Source: CAUZJO01 sp963580245
GTDB lineage: Bacteria; Sumerlaeota; Sumerlaeia; MVZB01
Assembly (NCBI GenBank): GCA_963580245.1
Contig: CAUZJO010000086.1
Location: 1-20,814 of the forward strand
Direction: 5' to 3'
DNA length: 20,814 bases
This document shows positions 8,317 to 16,215 of this stretch, in pieces. Both the position numbers and the translations under genes were made by a program. Numbering within the stretch: position 1 is the stretch's first letter; every line of letters begins with the position of its first letter. A model generated the notes under the pieces. It did no database searches. It saw only the letters and a list, made by a program, of their open reading frames with translations, and was not told the DNA's origin.

Positions 8317-8622
8317 GGTTACCTCCTTCGATCTTTGACCTGCGCCCCGTTGAGGCACACAATCCCTTGATCCATCAGCACGTACTCTGCCCGGTCTCGG
8401 AAACTCAGTCAAGGCGTTAAAATCATTGAGGATCCAGTTTTGCCGAACCATAATATGGCCATTGACCCGCATATTCGTTATCGGGTTGGTTTGGCATGAG
8501 CGGTTGGACGTTTTACGGAATACGTACATCAGCGACATGTCTCAGACTTAACCAAAGAGGAATCCACCGGGTTTGAATCACCCTGTGTTGAACTGATCGT
8601 TTACCGATGGGAGCATCAACGC
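8317..8622. other. Divergent intergenic region between the dehydrogenase and aldolase genes
   Basis: 306 bases without a credible gene. It must carry the promoters of both divergent genes. It contains a perfect 11-base palindrome CCATAATATGG (8448-8458) and a longer imperfect inverted repeat (8465-8486), listed separately, placed roughly in the middle as expected for a shared operator. Confidence 0.45.
8448..8486. promoter_or_regulatory. Paired inverted repeats, possible shared operator
   Basis: CCATAATATGG at 8448-8458 is a perfect palindrome with one central base. Six bases later ACCCG-C-ATA and TAT-CGGGT (8465-8486) form an inverted repeat around TTCGT, broken by a single unpaired C. They sit between two divergently transcribed catabolic-type genes, where a repressor or activator dimer would bind. 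No regulator gene is seen in the window, so the assignment is an inference. Confidence 0.3.
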
Positions 8623-9387
8623 ATGAATTGGATTCGAGATAAAGTCATGAGCGGCAAAGTCATCTCCGGAACATTTTTGAATCTTGGTTCAAACGTCATC
8701 GCCGAGATGGCGGGCAATGCCGGTTTTGATTACGTGCTGATCGACATGGAGCATGGCGCCGGCGACCAGGACGCGCTCGTCCCGATCCTCCAGGGGGTTT
8801 CGGCCACGCGGGCCGCGCCGATCGTCAGGATAGCCTGGAACGAGCCGCCGCGCTTCAAACGCGTTCTGGACATGGGCGCGGCGGGCGTCATGGTGCCGCT
8901 GGTGAACAGCGCCGAAGATGCAAGGCAGGCCGTGCGGGCCATGCGCTATCCGCCGGCGGGGATTCGCGGAGCCGCCGGATCGAACCGCGCGGCCAATTTC
9001 GGCAAGGGCTTCATGCAATACTTCAAGGAGGCCAACGAAAAACTGCTGTGCATCGTGCAGATCGAAACCGTTGACGGGCTTGATCAGGTCGATGAGATCG
9101 CGTCGGTGGATGGCGTCGACGTGCTCTATATCGGGCCAAATGACTTGTCAATCAGCATGGGAATCATCCGGCAGTTCGATCACCCTCGAATGCAGGAAGC
9201 TTATAAGAACGTCATCGCGGCCTGCCGACGGCATGAGAAGCAGGCCGGGATTCTCATCTCGCAACCCGAACAAATCGGCGGCATCGTTGATCAGGGTTTC
9301 ACCTTTATCACCCTGAGTTCGGACGGAACGAATCTGGCCAACATTTTTCATCAGCAGGCCGCGGCGTTCGAGCCCTACCGCGCATAG
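8623..9387 (+). CDS. HpcH/HpaI-family class II aldolase (2-keto-3-deoxy-acid type)
   Basis: 254 residues, the normal length. The family is a divalent-metal-dependent TIM barrel that cleaves 2-keto-4-hydroxy acids (for example 2-keto-3-deoxy sugar acids or 4-hydroxy-2-oxo-heptanedioate) to pyruvate or a similar oxoacid plus an aldehyde. Key positions are present: H44 in DMEHGAGD (catalytic base), R69 in IVRIAW (carboxylate binding), Q146 and E148 in QIETVDG and D174 in IGPNDLS (metal ligands E148 and D174). GVMVPLV at 88-94 is the typical barrel strand. The sequence is closest in style to the RhmA/GarL sugar-acid aldolase branch, but the exact substrate cannot be read. A GGGAG lies about 9 bases before ATG 8623. 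Divergent from the dehydrogenase gene, it could feed pyruvate from a sugar acid into central metabolism. It is followed by a strong hairpin. Confidence 0.9.
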   Translation: MNWIRDKVMSGKVISGTFLNLGSNVIAEMAGNAGFDYVLIDMEHGAGDQDALVPILQGVSATRAAPIVRIAWNEPPRFKRVLDMGAAGVMVPLVNSAEDARQAVRAMRYPPAGIRGAAGSNRAANFGKGFMQYFKEANEKLLCIVQIETVDGLDQVDEIASVDGVDVLYIGPNDLSISMGIIRQFDHPRMQEAYKNVIAACRRHEKQAGILISQPEQIGGIVDQGFTFITLSSDGTNLANIFHQQAAAFEPYRA

Positions 9388-9402
9388 ACGGGCAAGACCA
9401 AC

Positions 9403-9436
9403 GAGACCGGCTCGCGTCAACGCGCGAGCCGGTCTC
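9403..9436. terminator. Perfect 14-bp hairpin between convergent genes, likely bidirectional terminator
   Basis: GAGACCGGCTCGCG (9403-9416), a 6-base loop and its exact complement (9423-9436) form a very GC-rich stem 15 bases after the aldolase stop and 14 bases beyond the hydratase stop on the other strand. There is no T-run on either side, so it is either a U-tract-less terminator or an RNA-stabilising structure serving both genes. Confidence 0.7.
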
Positions 9437-9450
9437 CGGCAAATCGGGCC

Positions 9451-10287
9451 TCAGCGACCTTTCCAGACGGGCTTGCGTTTCTCCACAAACGCCCGCGGAC
9501 CCTCCCCCGACTTCCAGTCCTCGGATTGGCGCAGCTTCTTAGACCCCACCGTGTCGTACAAGTCCCACGCCCGTTGTCCCTCTTTGGCCGGGTATTCAAG
9601 CGGCAGATCCAGGCTCTTGGTGATCATCTCCTTGACAACGCGCACCGCGACCGGTGAGTGCTCGTTGATTCTATCCGCCAGCGCGATCGCTTCGGGCATG
9701 AGCTGCGCGGGAGGCACGACCTTGTTGATCAGCCCCAGCCTCAGGGCTTCCTCGGCGCTGATCGATTCTCCCGTCAGCAGCATCTGCGTGGCGATCTTGC
9801 GAGGAATGTGCCGTGGAAGGAAGTGGATGCCGCCGGACCCGGGATAACTGCCGACGTTCCTGATTTCAGGCATCCCAAAGCTGGCAGTCTCAGAGGCGAT
9901 GACAAGATCACAGGCCATGGCAATCTCCAAACCCGCGCCCAGACAGTAGCCGTTGACGGCCGCGATAATGGGTTTCCATAGCTCCCGGTGGACCATTCCG
10001 CCGGCCTGAACAAGCGAATCGTTGGCGTCTCGTTCCAGGTCGGTCATCGCCTTCTGTTCTTCGGTCATCGAAGCCATGGCCTTGATATCCGAGCCGGCGC
10101 AGAAGGCCCTATCACCCGCGCCGGTCAAGATAGCGGTCCAAACCTCGGGATCTTCCATGAAGTCGGTCCAGATGTGGAACAGCTCGGTATTGGCGGCAAA
10201 ACTCACTGCGTTCATGACCCGGGGACGATTGATGGTCACGAAGGCGATCCGGTCCTTCTTCTCATAGAGAGCGTACTCGTATGCCAC
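9451..10287 (-). CDS. Enoyl-CoA hydratase/isomerase (crotonase superfamily)
   Basis: 278 residues. Crotonase enzymes hydrate or isomerise enoyl-CoA thioesters in the cytoplasm. The two oxyanion-hole strands are visible as FCAGSDIKAM (62-71) and VNGYCLGAGLEIAMACDL (111-128). Both hydratase glutamates are present: E121 in AGLEIAM and E141 in GMPEIRN, spaced 20 residues apart exactly as in rat mitochondrial enoyl-CoA hydratase (E144/E164), so real hydratase activity is likely. The C-terminal helices (VVKEMITKSL and PRAFVEKRKPVWKG) are typical. The start is GTG at 10287, supported by GGGAGG five bases upstream; no ATG fits. It begins 20 bases after the CoA-transferase stop, so the two form an operon. 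The combination recalls CaiB/CaiD of carnitine metabolism, but the sequence does not establish that substrate. Confidence 0.9.
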   Translation of the reverse strand: MAYEYALYEKKDRIAFVTINRPRVMNAVSFAANTELFHIWTDFMEDPEVWTAILTGAGDRAFCAGSDIKAMASMTEEQKAMTDLERDANDSLVQAGGMVHRELWKPIIAAVNGYCLGAGLEIAMACDLVIASETASFGMPEIRNVGSYPGSGGIHFLPRHIPRKIATQMLLTGESISAEEALRLGLINKVVPPAQLMPEAIALADRINEHSPVAVRVVKEMITKSLDLPLEYPAKEGQRAWDLYDTVGSKKLRQSEDWKSGEGPRAFVEKRKPVWKGR

Positions 10288-10307
10288 GCCAGCCTCCCTT
10301 CATGCCT

Positions 10308-11528
10308 CTAAACCACCTCTTCGTTCCTGAGCGCAACGATCTCCGCCTCGCTGTAGCCGATGGACCTCAAGACCTCGTCGGTGTGCTGACCCAGCGTGGG
10401 TGGAGCGCTACGCACCTGCGCCGGAGTCCGCGAGAGCTTATAGGGTATACCCGGCAACTTGAGGGGTCCGATCGGACTATCCACCGTCAGGACCATGTCA
10501 TTGTGCAACACCTGTGGATCGCTAAACACTTCCGCAAGACTCTTCACCGGCGCCACCCACAGGCCCTCTTTCTCCATCAGCGGCAACCACTTCGCGGTCG
10601 TCTTCCCGCTCAAAGCCTCCTCGATGATGCCCTCCATCTCGGCCCGGTTCTGGTCGCGCTTCAAATCGGTATCAAAGCGCGTATCCTGGCTCAGATCAGG
10701 GATTCCCAGCACTTTCGATAAACCCGCGATCATATGGAGACTCGAGATGGTGATATAGCTGTCTTTGGTCTTATAGATGCCGTAAGGGGCCGTTAGATAA
10801 GGGCATGCGTGCATGGGCGTGCCGCGTGGGCGCTCGACCCCCGTGTTCATATAGTGCACCGCCATCTCCGACAATGCGGCAACCGTGCTGTTGAGAAGAT
10901 TCACCTCGACTTGCTGCCCCTCGCCACTGACCTGCCGATGATAGAGGGCCCCCATCACGCCAAAGGCCCCATACAATGCACCCATGAGGTCGGAGATAGA
11001 AAACCCGATGCCCATCGGCCGCCCGTCCGCGTCGGCGTTGACGGCGGCGAATCCACCCAGTGCCTGCGCGAGTAGATCCTGTCCCGGTTTGTCGGCGTAA
11101 GGGCCGTCCGTCCCGTAGCCCGACGCCGAGGCATAGATGATGGACGGCTTGATCTTGCAACAATCTTCGTATCCGAAGCCGAGGCGCGACATCACCCCGG
11201 GCCGAAAGTTCTGGTACACCACATCGGAACGCTCGAGGAGCCGTCGGATGATCTTTTTTCCTTTCTCCTGTTTCAGGTCGACGCAGATGCTTTTCTTGTT
11301 GCGATTGTGAGCCAGAAACGTGGCGGCCAGGAACGGACTGTCCTCCTCCGTCTTGCCGTATTCGCCATGAGCCCCGTAACGCACATCAGGCAGCCCGGCG
11401 GGCGGCAGCCTGGGCCGCTCCACTTTGATCACCTCGGCCCCCAGGTCACCCAGCATTTGCGTCGCGTGGGGTCCCTGCATCATGATCGAAAAATCCAATA
11501 TCCTTACGTTCTCCAAGGGTAATGCCAT
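10308..11528 (-). CDS. Family III CoA-transferase (CaiB/BaiF type)
   Basis: 406 residues from ATG 11528, preceded by GGAGGA at 5 bases; a longer reading from 11591 adds 21 residues without family character. The family moves CoA between carboxylic acids (formyl/oxalyl, carnitine/crotonobetaine, bile acids, succinyl/2-methyl-branched acids) and works as an interlocked dimer. The N-terminal LENVRILDFS, GPHATQMLGDLGAEVIKVE and NRNKKSICVDL are hallmark blocks. VVYQNFRPGVMSRLG and YASASGYGTDGP follow. D180 in SISDLMGALYG aligns with the catalytic Asp169 of formyl-CoA transferase, within the usual D-x-x-x-G pattern. VSGEGQQVEVNLL closes the large domain. It is first in a two-gene operon with the enoyl-CoA hydratase. 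It would activate a free acid as a CoA ester for the hydratase. The exact acid is unknown. Confidence 0.92.
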   Translation of the reverse strand: MALPLENVRILDFSIMMQGPHATQMLGDLGAEVIKVERPRLPPAGLPDVRYGAHGEYGKTEEDSPFLAATFLAHNRNKKSICVDLKQEKGKKIIRRLLERSDVVYQNFRPGVMSRLGFGYEDCCKIKPSIIYASASGYGTDGPYADKPGQDLLAQALGGFAAVNADADGRPMGIGFSISDLMGALYGAFGVMGALYHRQVSGEGQQVEVNLLNSTVAALSEMAVHYMNTGVERPRGTPMHACPYLTAPYGIYKTKDSYITISSLHMIAGLSKVLGIPDLSQDTRFDTDLKRDQNRAEMEGIIEEALSGKTTAKWLPLMEKEGLWVAPVKSLAEVFSDPQVLHNDMVLTVDSPIGPLKLPGIPYKLSRTPAQVRSAPPTLGQHTDEVLRSIGYSEAEIVALRNEEVV

Positions 11529-11850
11529 CAGGTTCCTCCACGCATGTGAGCATGACCATCCCGCCGCCGAGCGACCATCCATGCACTTCAACCGGCAATC
11601 CGTCTATTGAAGCCGCGGATTACGTAACCGTAGTTCGCCGAAATAGGCTCGCCAACGCAGGCTGGGCTCACTCGTCCGCTCAGGGCCCCTTATCTAACTC
11701 AATCTGCCCGGCAAATGGAAGTCTTTTCCGTCGTGGTCGCGCTCGAACCGTACTCATCTAAACCATGGAATTGGGAGAAGCGAGATATGAGGCGCCAACG
11801 GGAGCAAACCGGCAGACCACCCAACCCGGCGCGCCGACGGGCCGCAAACC
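11529..11850. other. Intergenic region upstream of the CoA-transferase operon
   Basis: 322 bases without a credible gene. It should hold the promoter of the CoA-transferase operon and the 3' end of the FAD oxidoreductase transcript. I see one short palindrome, TTACGTAA near 11620, and no hairpin strong enough to call a terminator. Confidence 0.4.
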
Positions 11851-13215
11851 CTAACGCGTTTGCTCTCGGTTAATCGACCCCCCCGCCTCCCGATGCAAAG
11901 CCACGCCTTGCTTGACCAACTCGCTCTGGACCTGGCTTACGTCAACATCGCGCACGCGCACGCCGGAATTGCTGGCGATCGCCGCAGCCACGCCGGCGGC
12001 CTGCCCCAATGCCCAGCAATTCGGAATCTCGCGCATGAAGACGTGCGTGATAGGGTCACTGCAAAGGTTGCGCCCGGCGGCCAGCAGGTTGTCCAGGCTC
12101 GTCGGCACCATGCATCCAAACGGGATCGATACGTTCGGATGGCGCGGACTGGGAGGCGGCGAGAGGCCGATCTCATCGTCATAAACCTTGCCCCTGCTCC
12201 AGAAGTCGCGCACCATCTTGGTCACGCCCTTCAGCCTGCGACTATGGCGCGTACCCATCTGAGGCGCCGTCAACATGAGCCGCGCCTGTTCGAAACCGGG
12301 CAAGTTGTTCCGGTAAAAGTCGAGCATGATCATCATGCGCTGGCGAGATAGGATCTCGACCTTCGTCAAGTCTTCAACATCAATGCAACTGTACCCGCTC
12401 AAACGCGGTCCCAGGAACAAGGCCCTGTCGTTGCCCGGCACGACGTGCGGTCGATCGCGCACCCCAACCTCCTGTCCGCGTTTCATGATAGCCCGAAACT
12501 CATCGGGCTGTTCACGACGAAAGTCCAGATACCGTTGTATATCCGTCCCATCCCAGAGAAACGCGACGTTCATCCGATGGTGATTGTCTTCCTTGACGAT
12601 ATTGGACTCGAACTCCGCCCCCGCCAGGGCGAAGATATCGCCGTCGCCCGTGGCATCGATGACCGTTTTGGCGAGTATGGCCTGCCGGCCGGACTTGCTC
12701 TCAAAAATCACGCCACGGATGTCGTTCCCATCCTGGACCGGCGCCACGGCCCAGGCGTGCAGCAACAGGTTGACGCCTTTCTCCAGGAGCAAATCAAACG
12801 AGGCGTTCTTCAGCATCTCCGGATCGACGGTCGGAGACCAGGTGATCGTGCCATGAAAGGATGCCCAGCGGTCATTCCAATAGTCGAGCAACTCCTGATT
12901 CTTATTCGGCCCCCAGAGCTCGGCCGGCGGGCTCACCAGCGCCTCTTTGGGTATCCGGTCAAGGATGTCGTTCGCAAACCCGGCGATGACCTGCCGGCCA
13001 TCCCAGTCGGTCATACGATCAATCCAAACGACAAGCCCCCCCGTCGACATCCCCCCCAGGTGGCCGTACCGCTCGACCAAGATGGTGTCCGCCCCCATCC
13101 GCGCCGCCGAAGACGCCGCCGCACTGCCCGCGGGCCCGCCGCCGACGACCAGCACGTCGCACTTGCGGAAAACCGGGATTTCCCTTGCCGGTTCGGTGAT
13201 TGTCTCGACGGACAT
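11851..13215 (-). CDS. FAD-dependent oxidoreductase (FAD_oxidored / PF12831-like)
   Basis: 454 residues. The dinucleotide-binding start is clear: VLVVGGGPAGSAAASSAARMG (21-41) and then LVERYGHLGGMSTGG, where the acidic E at the end of the second strand binds the FAD ribose. VIDATGDGDIFALAGAEFE (about 184-202) is the second FAD-contact block. RHSRRLKGV and the C-terminal run SLDNLLAAGRNLCSD followed by NCWALGQAAGVAAA complete the flavin site. This group of soluble flavoproteins is abundant in polysaccharide- and organic-acid-degrading environmental bacteria, but few members have known substrates. No signal peptide is present, so it acts in the cytoplasm. ATG 13215 has GGGGAGA about 8 bases upstream. 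It lies 322 bases from the CoA-transferase start, same strand, so it has its own transcript or a loose link. Confidence 0.88.
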   Translation of the reverse strand: MSVETITEPAREIPVFRKCDVLVVGGGPAGSAAASSAARMGADTILVERYGHLGGMSTGGLVVWIDRMTDWDGRQVIAGFANDILDRIPKEALVSPPAELWGPNKNQELLDYWNDRWASFHGTITWSPTVDPEMLKNASFDLLLEKGVNLLLHAWAVAPVQDGNDIRGVIFESKSGRQAILAKTVIDATGDGDIFALAGAEFESNIVKEDNHHRMNVAFLWDGTDIQRYLDFRREQPDEFRAIMKRGQEVGVRDRPHVVPGNDRALFLGPRLSGYSCIDVEDLTKVEILSRQRMMIMLDFYRNNLPGFEQARLMLTAPQMGTRHSRRLKGVTKMVRDFWSRGKVYDDEIGLSPPPSPRHPNVSIPFGCMVPTSLDNLLAAGRNLCSDPITHVFMREIPNCWALGQAAGVAAAIASNSGVRVRDVDVSQVQSELVKQGVALHREAGGSINREQTR

Positions 13216-13665
13216 ATCTTAATCTCCCCCCCGATCGCTTCGCGGGCGTTAAACTCCGGCGGCCCCATAAGAATATCGAGCACCGACGCACACCGGCTTG
13301 ATAACACGGACCACACAGTACCAGTCATGAACCCTGACAGGCGCCCATTCGCCGCGCGCCGCCAGGTCGTCGAATCGCTCGGATGTCAAGAACCCATTCG
13401 CCCTCGTTGATCTTCAGCCTGAGGACGCCGCTGTCCTTACCGAATATCCGATTACGGATCATATCGAAAGAGAGCGGTATCGAAAACGGAAAAAAACCGC
13501 GCCAAAACCGCGCTCTCCGTTTCGGTCTACCTCGTTTTTGATTGTTGATCGTATCCCGGCCAGCTTCCTCCACCAAAGGCTATGGCCGGCGGCGGATGGC
13601 GAATGACTGCGCGTCCCCTTCCTCACCCGATCCCCGAAAACCGAAACCCGAGACCTGAGACCCGT
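13216..13665. other. Intergenic region between FAD oxidoreductase and the IS4/TIR chimera
   Basis: 450 bases with no gene I can support. It contains the promoter region of the oxidoreductase, an imperfect inverted repeat around 13479-13532 (ACGGA and TCCGT arms around two AAACCGCGC direct copies), and the 7-bp degenerate tandem repeat listed separately. The mixed content fits a site that has seen insertions and deletions. Confidence 0.45.
13634..13661. repeat. Degenerate 7-bp tandem repeat, four copies
   Basis: Four adjacent units read CCGAAAA, CCGAAAC, CCGAGAC and CTGAGAC, followed by a partial CCG. Each differs from the next at one or two positions. It starts 4 bases beyond the stop codon of the chimeric ORF. 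The unit is too short and variable to be a CRISPR repeat. Confidence 0.7.
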
Positions 13666-14169
13666 TCATTCTCCCCCCTCCCCCTTCTTTTCCGCCCACA
13701 AATCCCGAATCAACCGCTCCAGCACCTGCTTATACGCCGCGGCGTCCCCCCAATTCCGAAAATCCCCCACGTGCTTATTTACGACGTTCGCCTTCAGATG
13801 ATGCTTCCATCCCGCGAAGATGAAATCGTCAATCCGAATCGGAAACAGCACCTTTCCCTCCTGTCCCTCGCGTTCGAACTGGTCTTCCTTCTGCAACGCC
13901 CGTTCAATCTCCTTGATCACCGCCGGCGCCCGCTTTAGCTCCAGGATGGTCGTGAGCAGACGGTCAAGCGGCTGAGCGCCGGCCGCGCCTTCCAGAGCGT
14001 ACTCGATGACTCGCACTGCAATCGCGTTTGTCGTATGGCGCCTGTTTTTATCCGAAGCGTAAACCTCGCTCAAATACGAACCATCGCGAAAGCGTTTGAT
14101 ACAGGGAAGGATCATGTTTTCTTCACGCGCCACAATTGGTCCGCCTGTGTCGCTTGGGCCCGTTTCCAC
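13666..14169 (-). pseudogene. Chimeric remnant: IS4-family transposase piece joined to the C-terminal half of a TIR domain
   Basis: 167 residues in one open frame. Residues about 19-83 match the middle of IS4-family transposases: IKRFRDGSYLSEVY, RVIEYALEG and RLLTTILELKRAPA, after which the family continues with a helix containing YHERWEIE, missing here. Residues 84-167 instead match the second half of TIR domains: IKEIERALQKE, then VLFPIRIDDF, W at 121, NKHVGDFRNW and YKQVLERLIRDLW, as in bacterial TIR_2 effectors. The first half of the TIR fold (strands A-C with the BB loop) is absent, so NAD-hydrolysing activity is not expected. The IS4 part has neither a transposase N-terminus nor a C-terminus. 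The fusion most likely arose when an IS4 element landed in a TIR gene and DNA was then lost. No Shine-Dalgarno supports ATG 14169. Translation is uncertain. Confidence 0.72.
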
Positions 14170-14451
14170 GGGCTATAACTGAAAAAATCGCGACCGGTGG
14201 GGATTGACCCTGGCCGCGAGTTCTTTCTCAAGGGCGATGTCGGTTGATGCAGCCAGGGAAACTTGATTTACTCTGGGTCCGCGCGTAGGGTCAACGCCAC
14301 GGAATTCCACGATCTCAAGCCGACCCAGCCCGGTTGGACCTCGCCGGCTGGTTGACAAGCATCCCCGACTGGCGCGAAGCTGCCGTGGAGCGGCAACTGG
14401 CGGGGGCCGTGTATCATAATCTCCGTTTCTTGATGAAAGAGAGGCAACCTC

Positions 14452-16062
14452 ATGACGACGAAACTCAGACTTTGGACCGGATGGGCGCGGGCTGGCGGAT
14501 GGCTCCTGCTCTGTGCGATGGCCGGGGCCCAGCCGCCCTCGCTGATCCATCACCAGGGCCGGTTGGCGACGACCGCCGGCACACCGCTCACCACCGCCCA
14601 GACCGTCTATTTCTCGATCTGGAAAGGCGGCGCGGCGACGGCGGCCGGCTCGGGCGCCGATAGCCGGCTTTACCGTGAACATACGACCATCACGCCCGAC
14701 GCTTCCGGTGTTTTCGAGCACATGGTGGGCAGCGGAACGGTCGAGTTCAGCTCGATCACCACGGCGATGTTCGACACCGCCGAGCCGATCTTCCTGCAAA
14801 CCGCCGTTGGTTCGGTCGATAACGTCCTGCTGCCTCGAGCGCGGGTCACCAGCGTCGGTTACGCCTTCGTCGCCGGGCAGGCGCTCTACGCCAGCGATGC
14901 CGGCAAAATAGCCAGGAACGGGGAGGTCAACGTCGCCGCTACCGGCGCGGTCGCCGACTGTCAGTTCATCACCGATGCGACGATCAGCGCGGGCAGCCGG
15001 AATCTTTCCTCCGCGTCCAATCCTTTTGTCGCCGGGGACGTGGGCAAGTCGATCGTTGTCGCCAATGCGGGGGGCTCGAGCGCGAATCTCGTCACGACCA
15101 TCGCGGCCTTTACCGATGCCGACCATGTTATCCTGAGCGACGCCGCATCGACCAGCGCCGGCGGCAAGATGGCTCAGTGGGGGACCGACAACACCGCGCC
15201 GATCAACAACGCGATCGCCACATTGACGGCCGGCGGCACGGTCCGGCTCGGCACGGGCTATTATCTGGTCAGTTCGGTCAACCTGACCGCGGTCAATTCC
15301 GTCAACCTCGTTGGCGCCGGCTGGGGAATCAACGCCACCGACCATGGCACGGTGCTCGTCCCCAAAGACGGCCATTACCCCGTGCTGGATTTAACGGAGT
15401 CGGGAGGCGTCAAGATCGAGAACGTGCAAATCGGCACGAGCCGCTCGCCAGTCATGGGTCGCGTGGGCATTCTGGCGGCGCAATCGGCCGGCAACGCCAG
15501 GTCGTCCCTCATCACCCTCGAACACGTGTTCATCACCGGGTCGTGGGAGGCGTCCGCGCTTTACGTCTACGGCGTCGGGGACAGCAGCATTTGGGACAGC
15601 TGTTTTTGGAACTTTAACGATGACAAGTATCCGATGTATTTCGGGCGTGACAATATCGACAATGTCGCCTCGCGCTATCAAACGATCGCGACCGGAAGCG
15701 TGGGGTGCGGCAACTGGCACGTCTCGAAATTCGAGGCGCACAACTTCACGGCCAACGGTTCGAGCACCGGCTCGGCAATCCGGATGCGCGGCGCCGGGGC
15801 CATGAACTTCGAGGCGGGCCTGATCGACAGCTCATCGGTCAACGGCAACATCTCCGCCGAGCAATCCACGGACGGCGCCGCTTGTTTCCGGCACGTCTAC
15901 ACGATGTGCACCTTTTACACCGAAGGGAATACGAAACCGGTGCACAGCATCAACGTGCCGAGCGGGACATACAACAGCGTCACCATCATCAATCCCAGTT
16001 TTACGACCTCCGGCCCGTTCGTGAGCGGATCGATTAACTACGTGGGTTTTTCGACGCCATAG
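14452..16062 (+). CDS. Secreted right-handed beta-helix (pectate-lyase-like) protein with N-terminal fibre-type module
   Basis: 536 residues. A Sec signal peptide covers about 1-26 (hydrophobic GGWLLLCAMAGA, cleavage near AGA/QPP). Residues 28-145 form a module common at the start of large secreted and surface proteins of environmental Gram-negatives: it opens SLIHHQGRLATTAGTPL and closes LPRARVTSVGYAFVAG. After a linker comes a pectate-lyase-3 / phage-tailspike-type start: GAVADC near 165, GTDNTAPINNAIATL (244-258) and GGTVRLGTGYYLVSS (261-275), then repeated short strands with glycine-asparagine turns (SVNLVGAG, VKIENVQIG, ITLEHVFITG) to the end, typical of a beta-helix. Such proteins cleave or bind acidic polysaccharides or act as adhesins; I see no conserved catalytic set that decides this. 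AGAGG lies 8 bases before ATG. The gene is apparently monocistronic, and a hairpin follows it. Confidence 0.75.
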   Translation: MTTKLRLWTGWARAGGWLLLCAMAGAQPPSLIHHQGRLATTAGTPLTTAQTVYFSIWKGGAATAAGSGADSRLYREHTTITPDASGVFEHMVGSGTVEFSSITTAMFDTAEPIFLQTAVGSVDNVLLPRARVTSVGYAFVAGQALYASDAGKIARNGEVNVAATGAVADCQFITDATISAGSRNLSSASNPFVAGDVGKSIVVANAGGSSANLVTTIAAFTDADHVILSDAASTSAGGKMAQWGTDNTAPINNAIATLTAGGTVRLGTGYYLVSSVNLTAVNSVNLVGAGWGINATDHGTVLVPKDGHYPVLDLTESGGVKIENVQIGTSRSPVMGRVGILAAQSAGNARSSLITLEHVFITGSWEASALYVYGVGDSSIWDSCFWNFNDDKYPMYFGRDNIDNVASRYQTIATGSVGCGNWHVSKFEAHNFTANGSSTGSAIRMRGAGAMNFEAGLIDSSSVNGNISAEQSTDGAACFRHVYTMCTFYTEGNTKPVHSINVPSGTYNSVTIINPSFTTSGPFVSGSINYVGFSTP

Positions 16063-16067
16063 GGAAG

Positions 16068-16109
16068 CCTCTTCGAGGTGACGAAAACCACCTCCGATCC
16101 TCGTAGAGG
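16068..16109 (+). terminator. Two-part stem-loop after the beta-helix gene, possible terminator
   Basis: The inner stem GAGGTG/CACCTC (16075-16080 with 16089-16094) closes an 8-base loop. Outer CCTCT/AGAGG (16068-16072 with 16105-16109) can pair around it. It begins 6 bases after the stop codon. A short GGGGAAAA follows instead of a T-run, so the terminator call is weak. Confidence 0.35.
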
Positions 16110-16215
16110 GGGAAAAGGCTCGGTGATGGGGCTCTGAAGGTAAAGAAAGCCTTGCCTAGCTGGTTTCGTTGCCAGAGAATCTTGGCTGCCGATCACAACT
16201 GGGAGGAGAACTGTC

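Noticed and set aside
8317..8538. 74-residue N-terminal extension of the ketopantoate-reductase-like protein
   Set aside because: The Rossmann fold begins at ATG 8316, which has a perfect GGAGGT; the extension is low-quality sequence before it.
12445..13410. 321-residue plus-strand open frame opposite the FAD oxidoreductase
   Set aside because: Shadow of a clearly recognised flavoprotein; proline- and arginine-rich with no domain.
13634..13661. Possible CRISPR array
   Set aside because: The units are 7 bases, contiguous and degenerate, with no spacers.
14173..15375. 400-residue minus-strand open frame opposite the beta-helix gene
   Set aside because: Composition is typical of an antisense shadow, and the plus-strand gene has a signal peptide, a Shine-Dalgarno sequence and recognisable modules.
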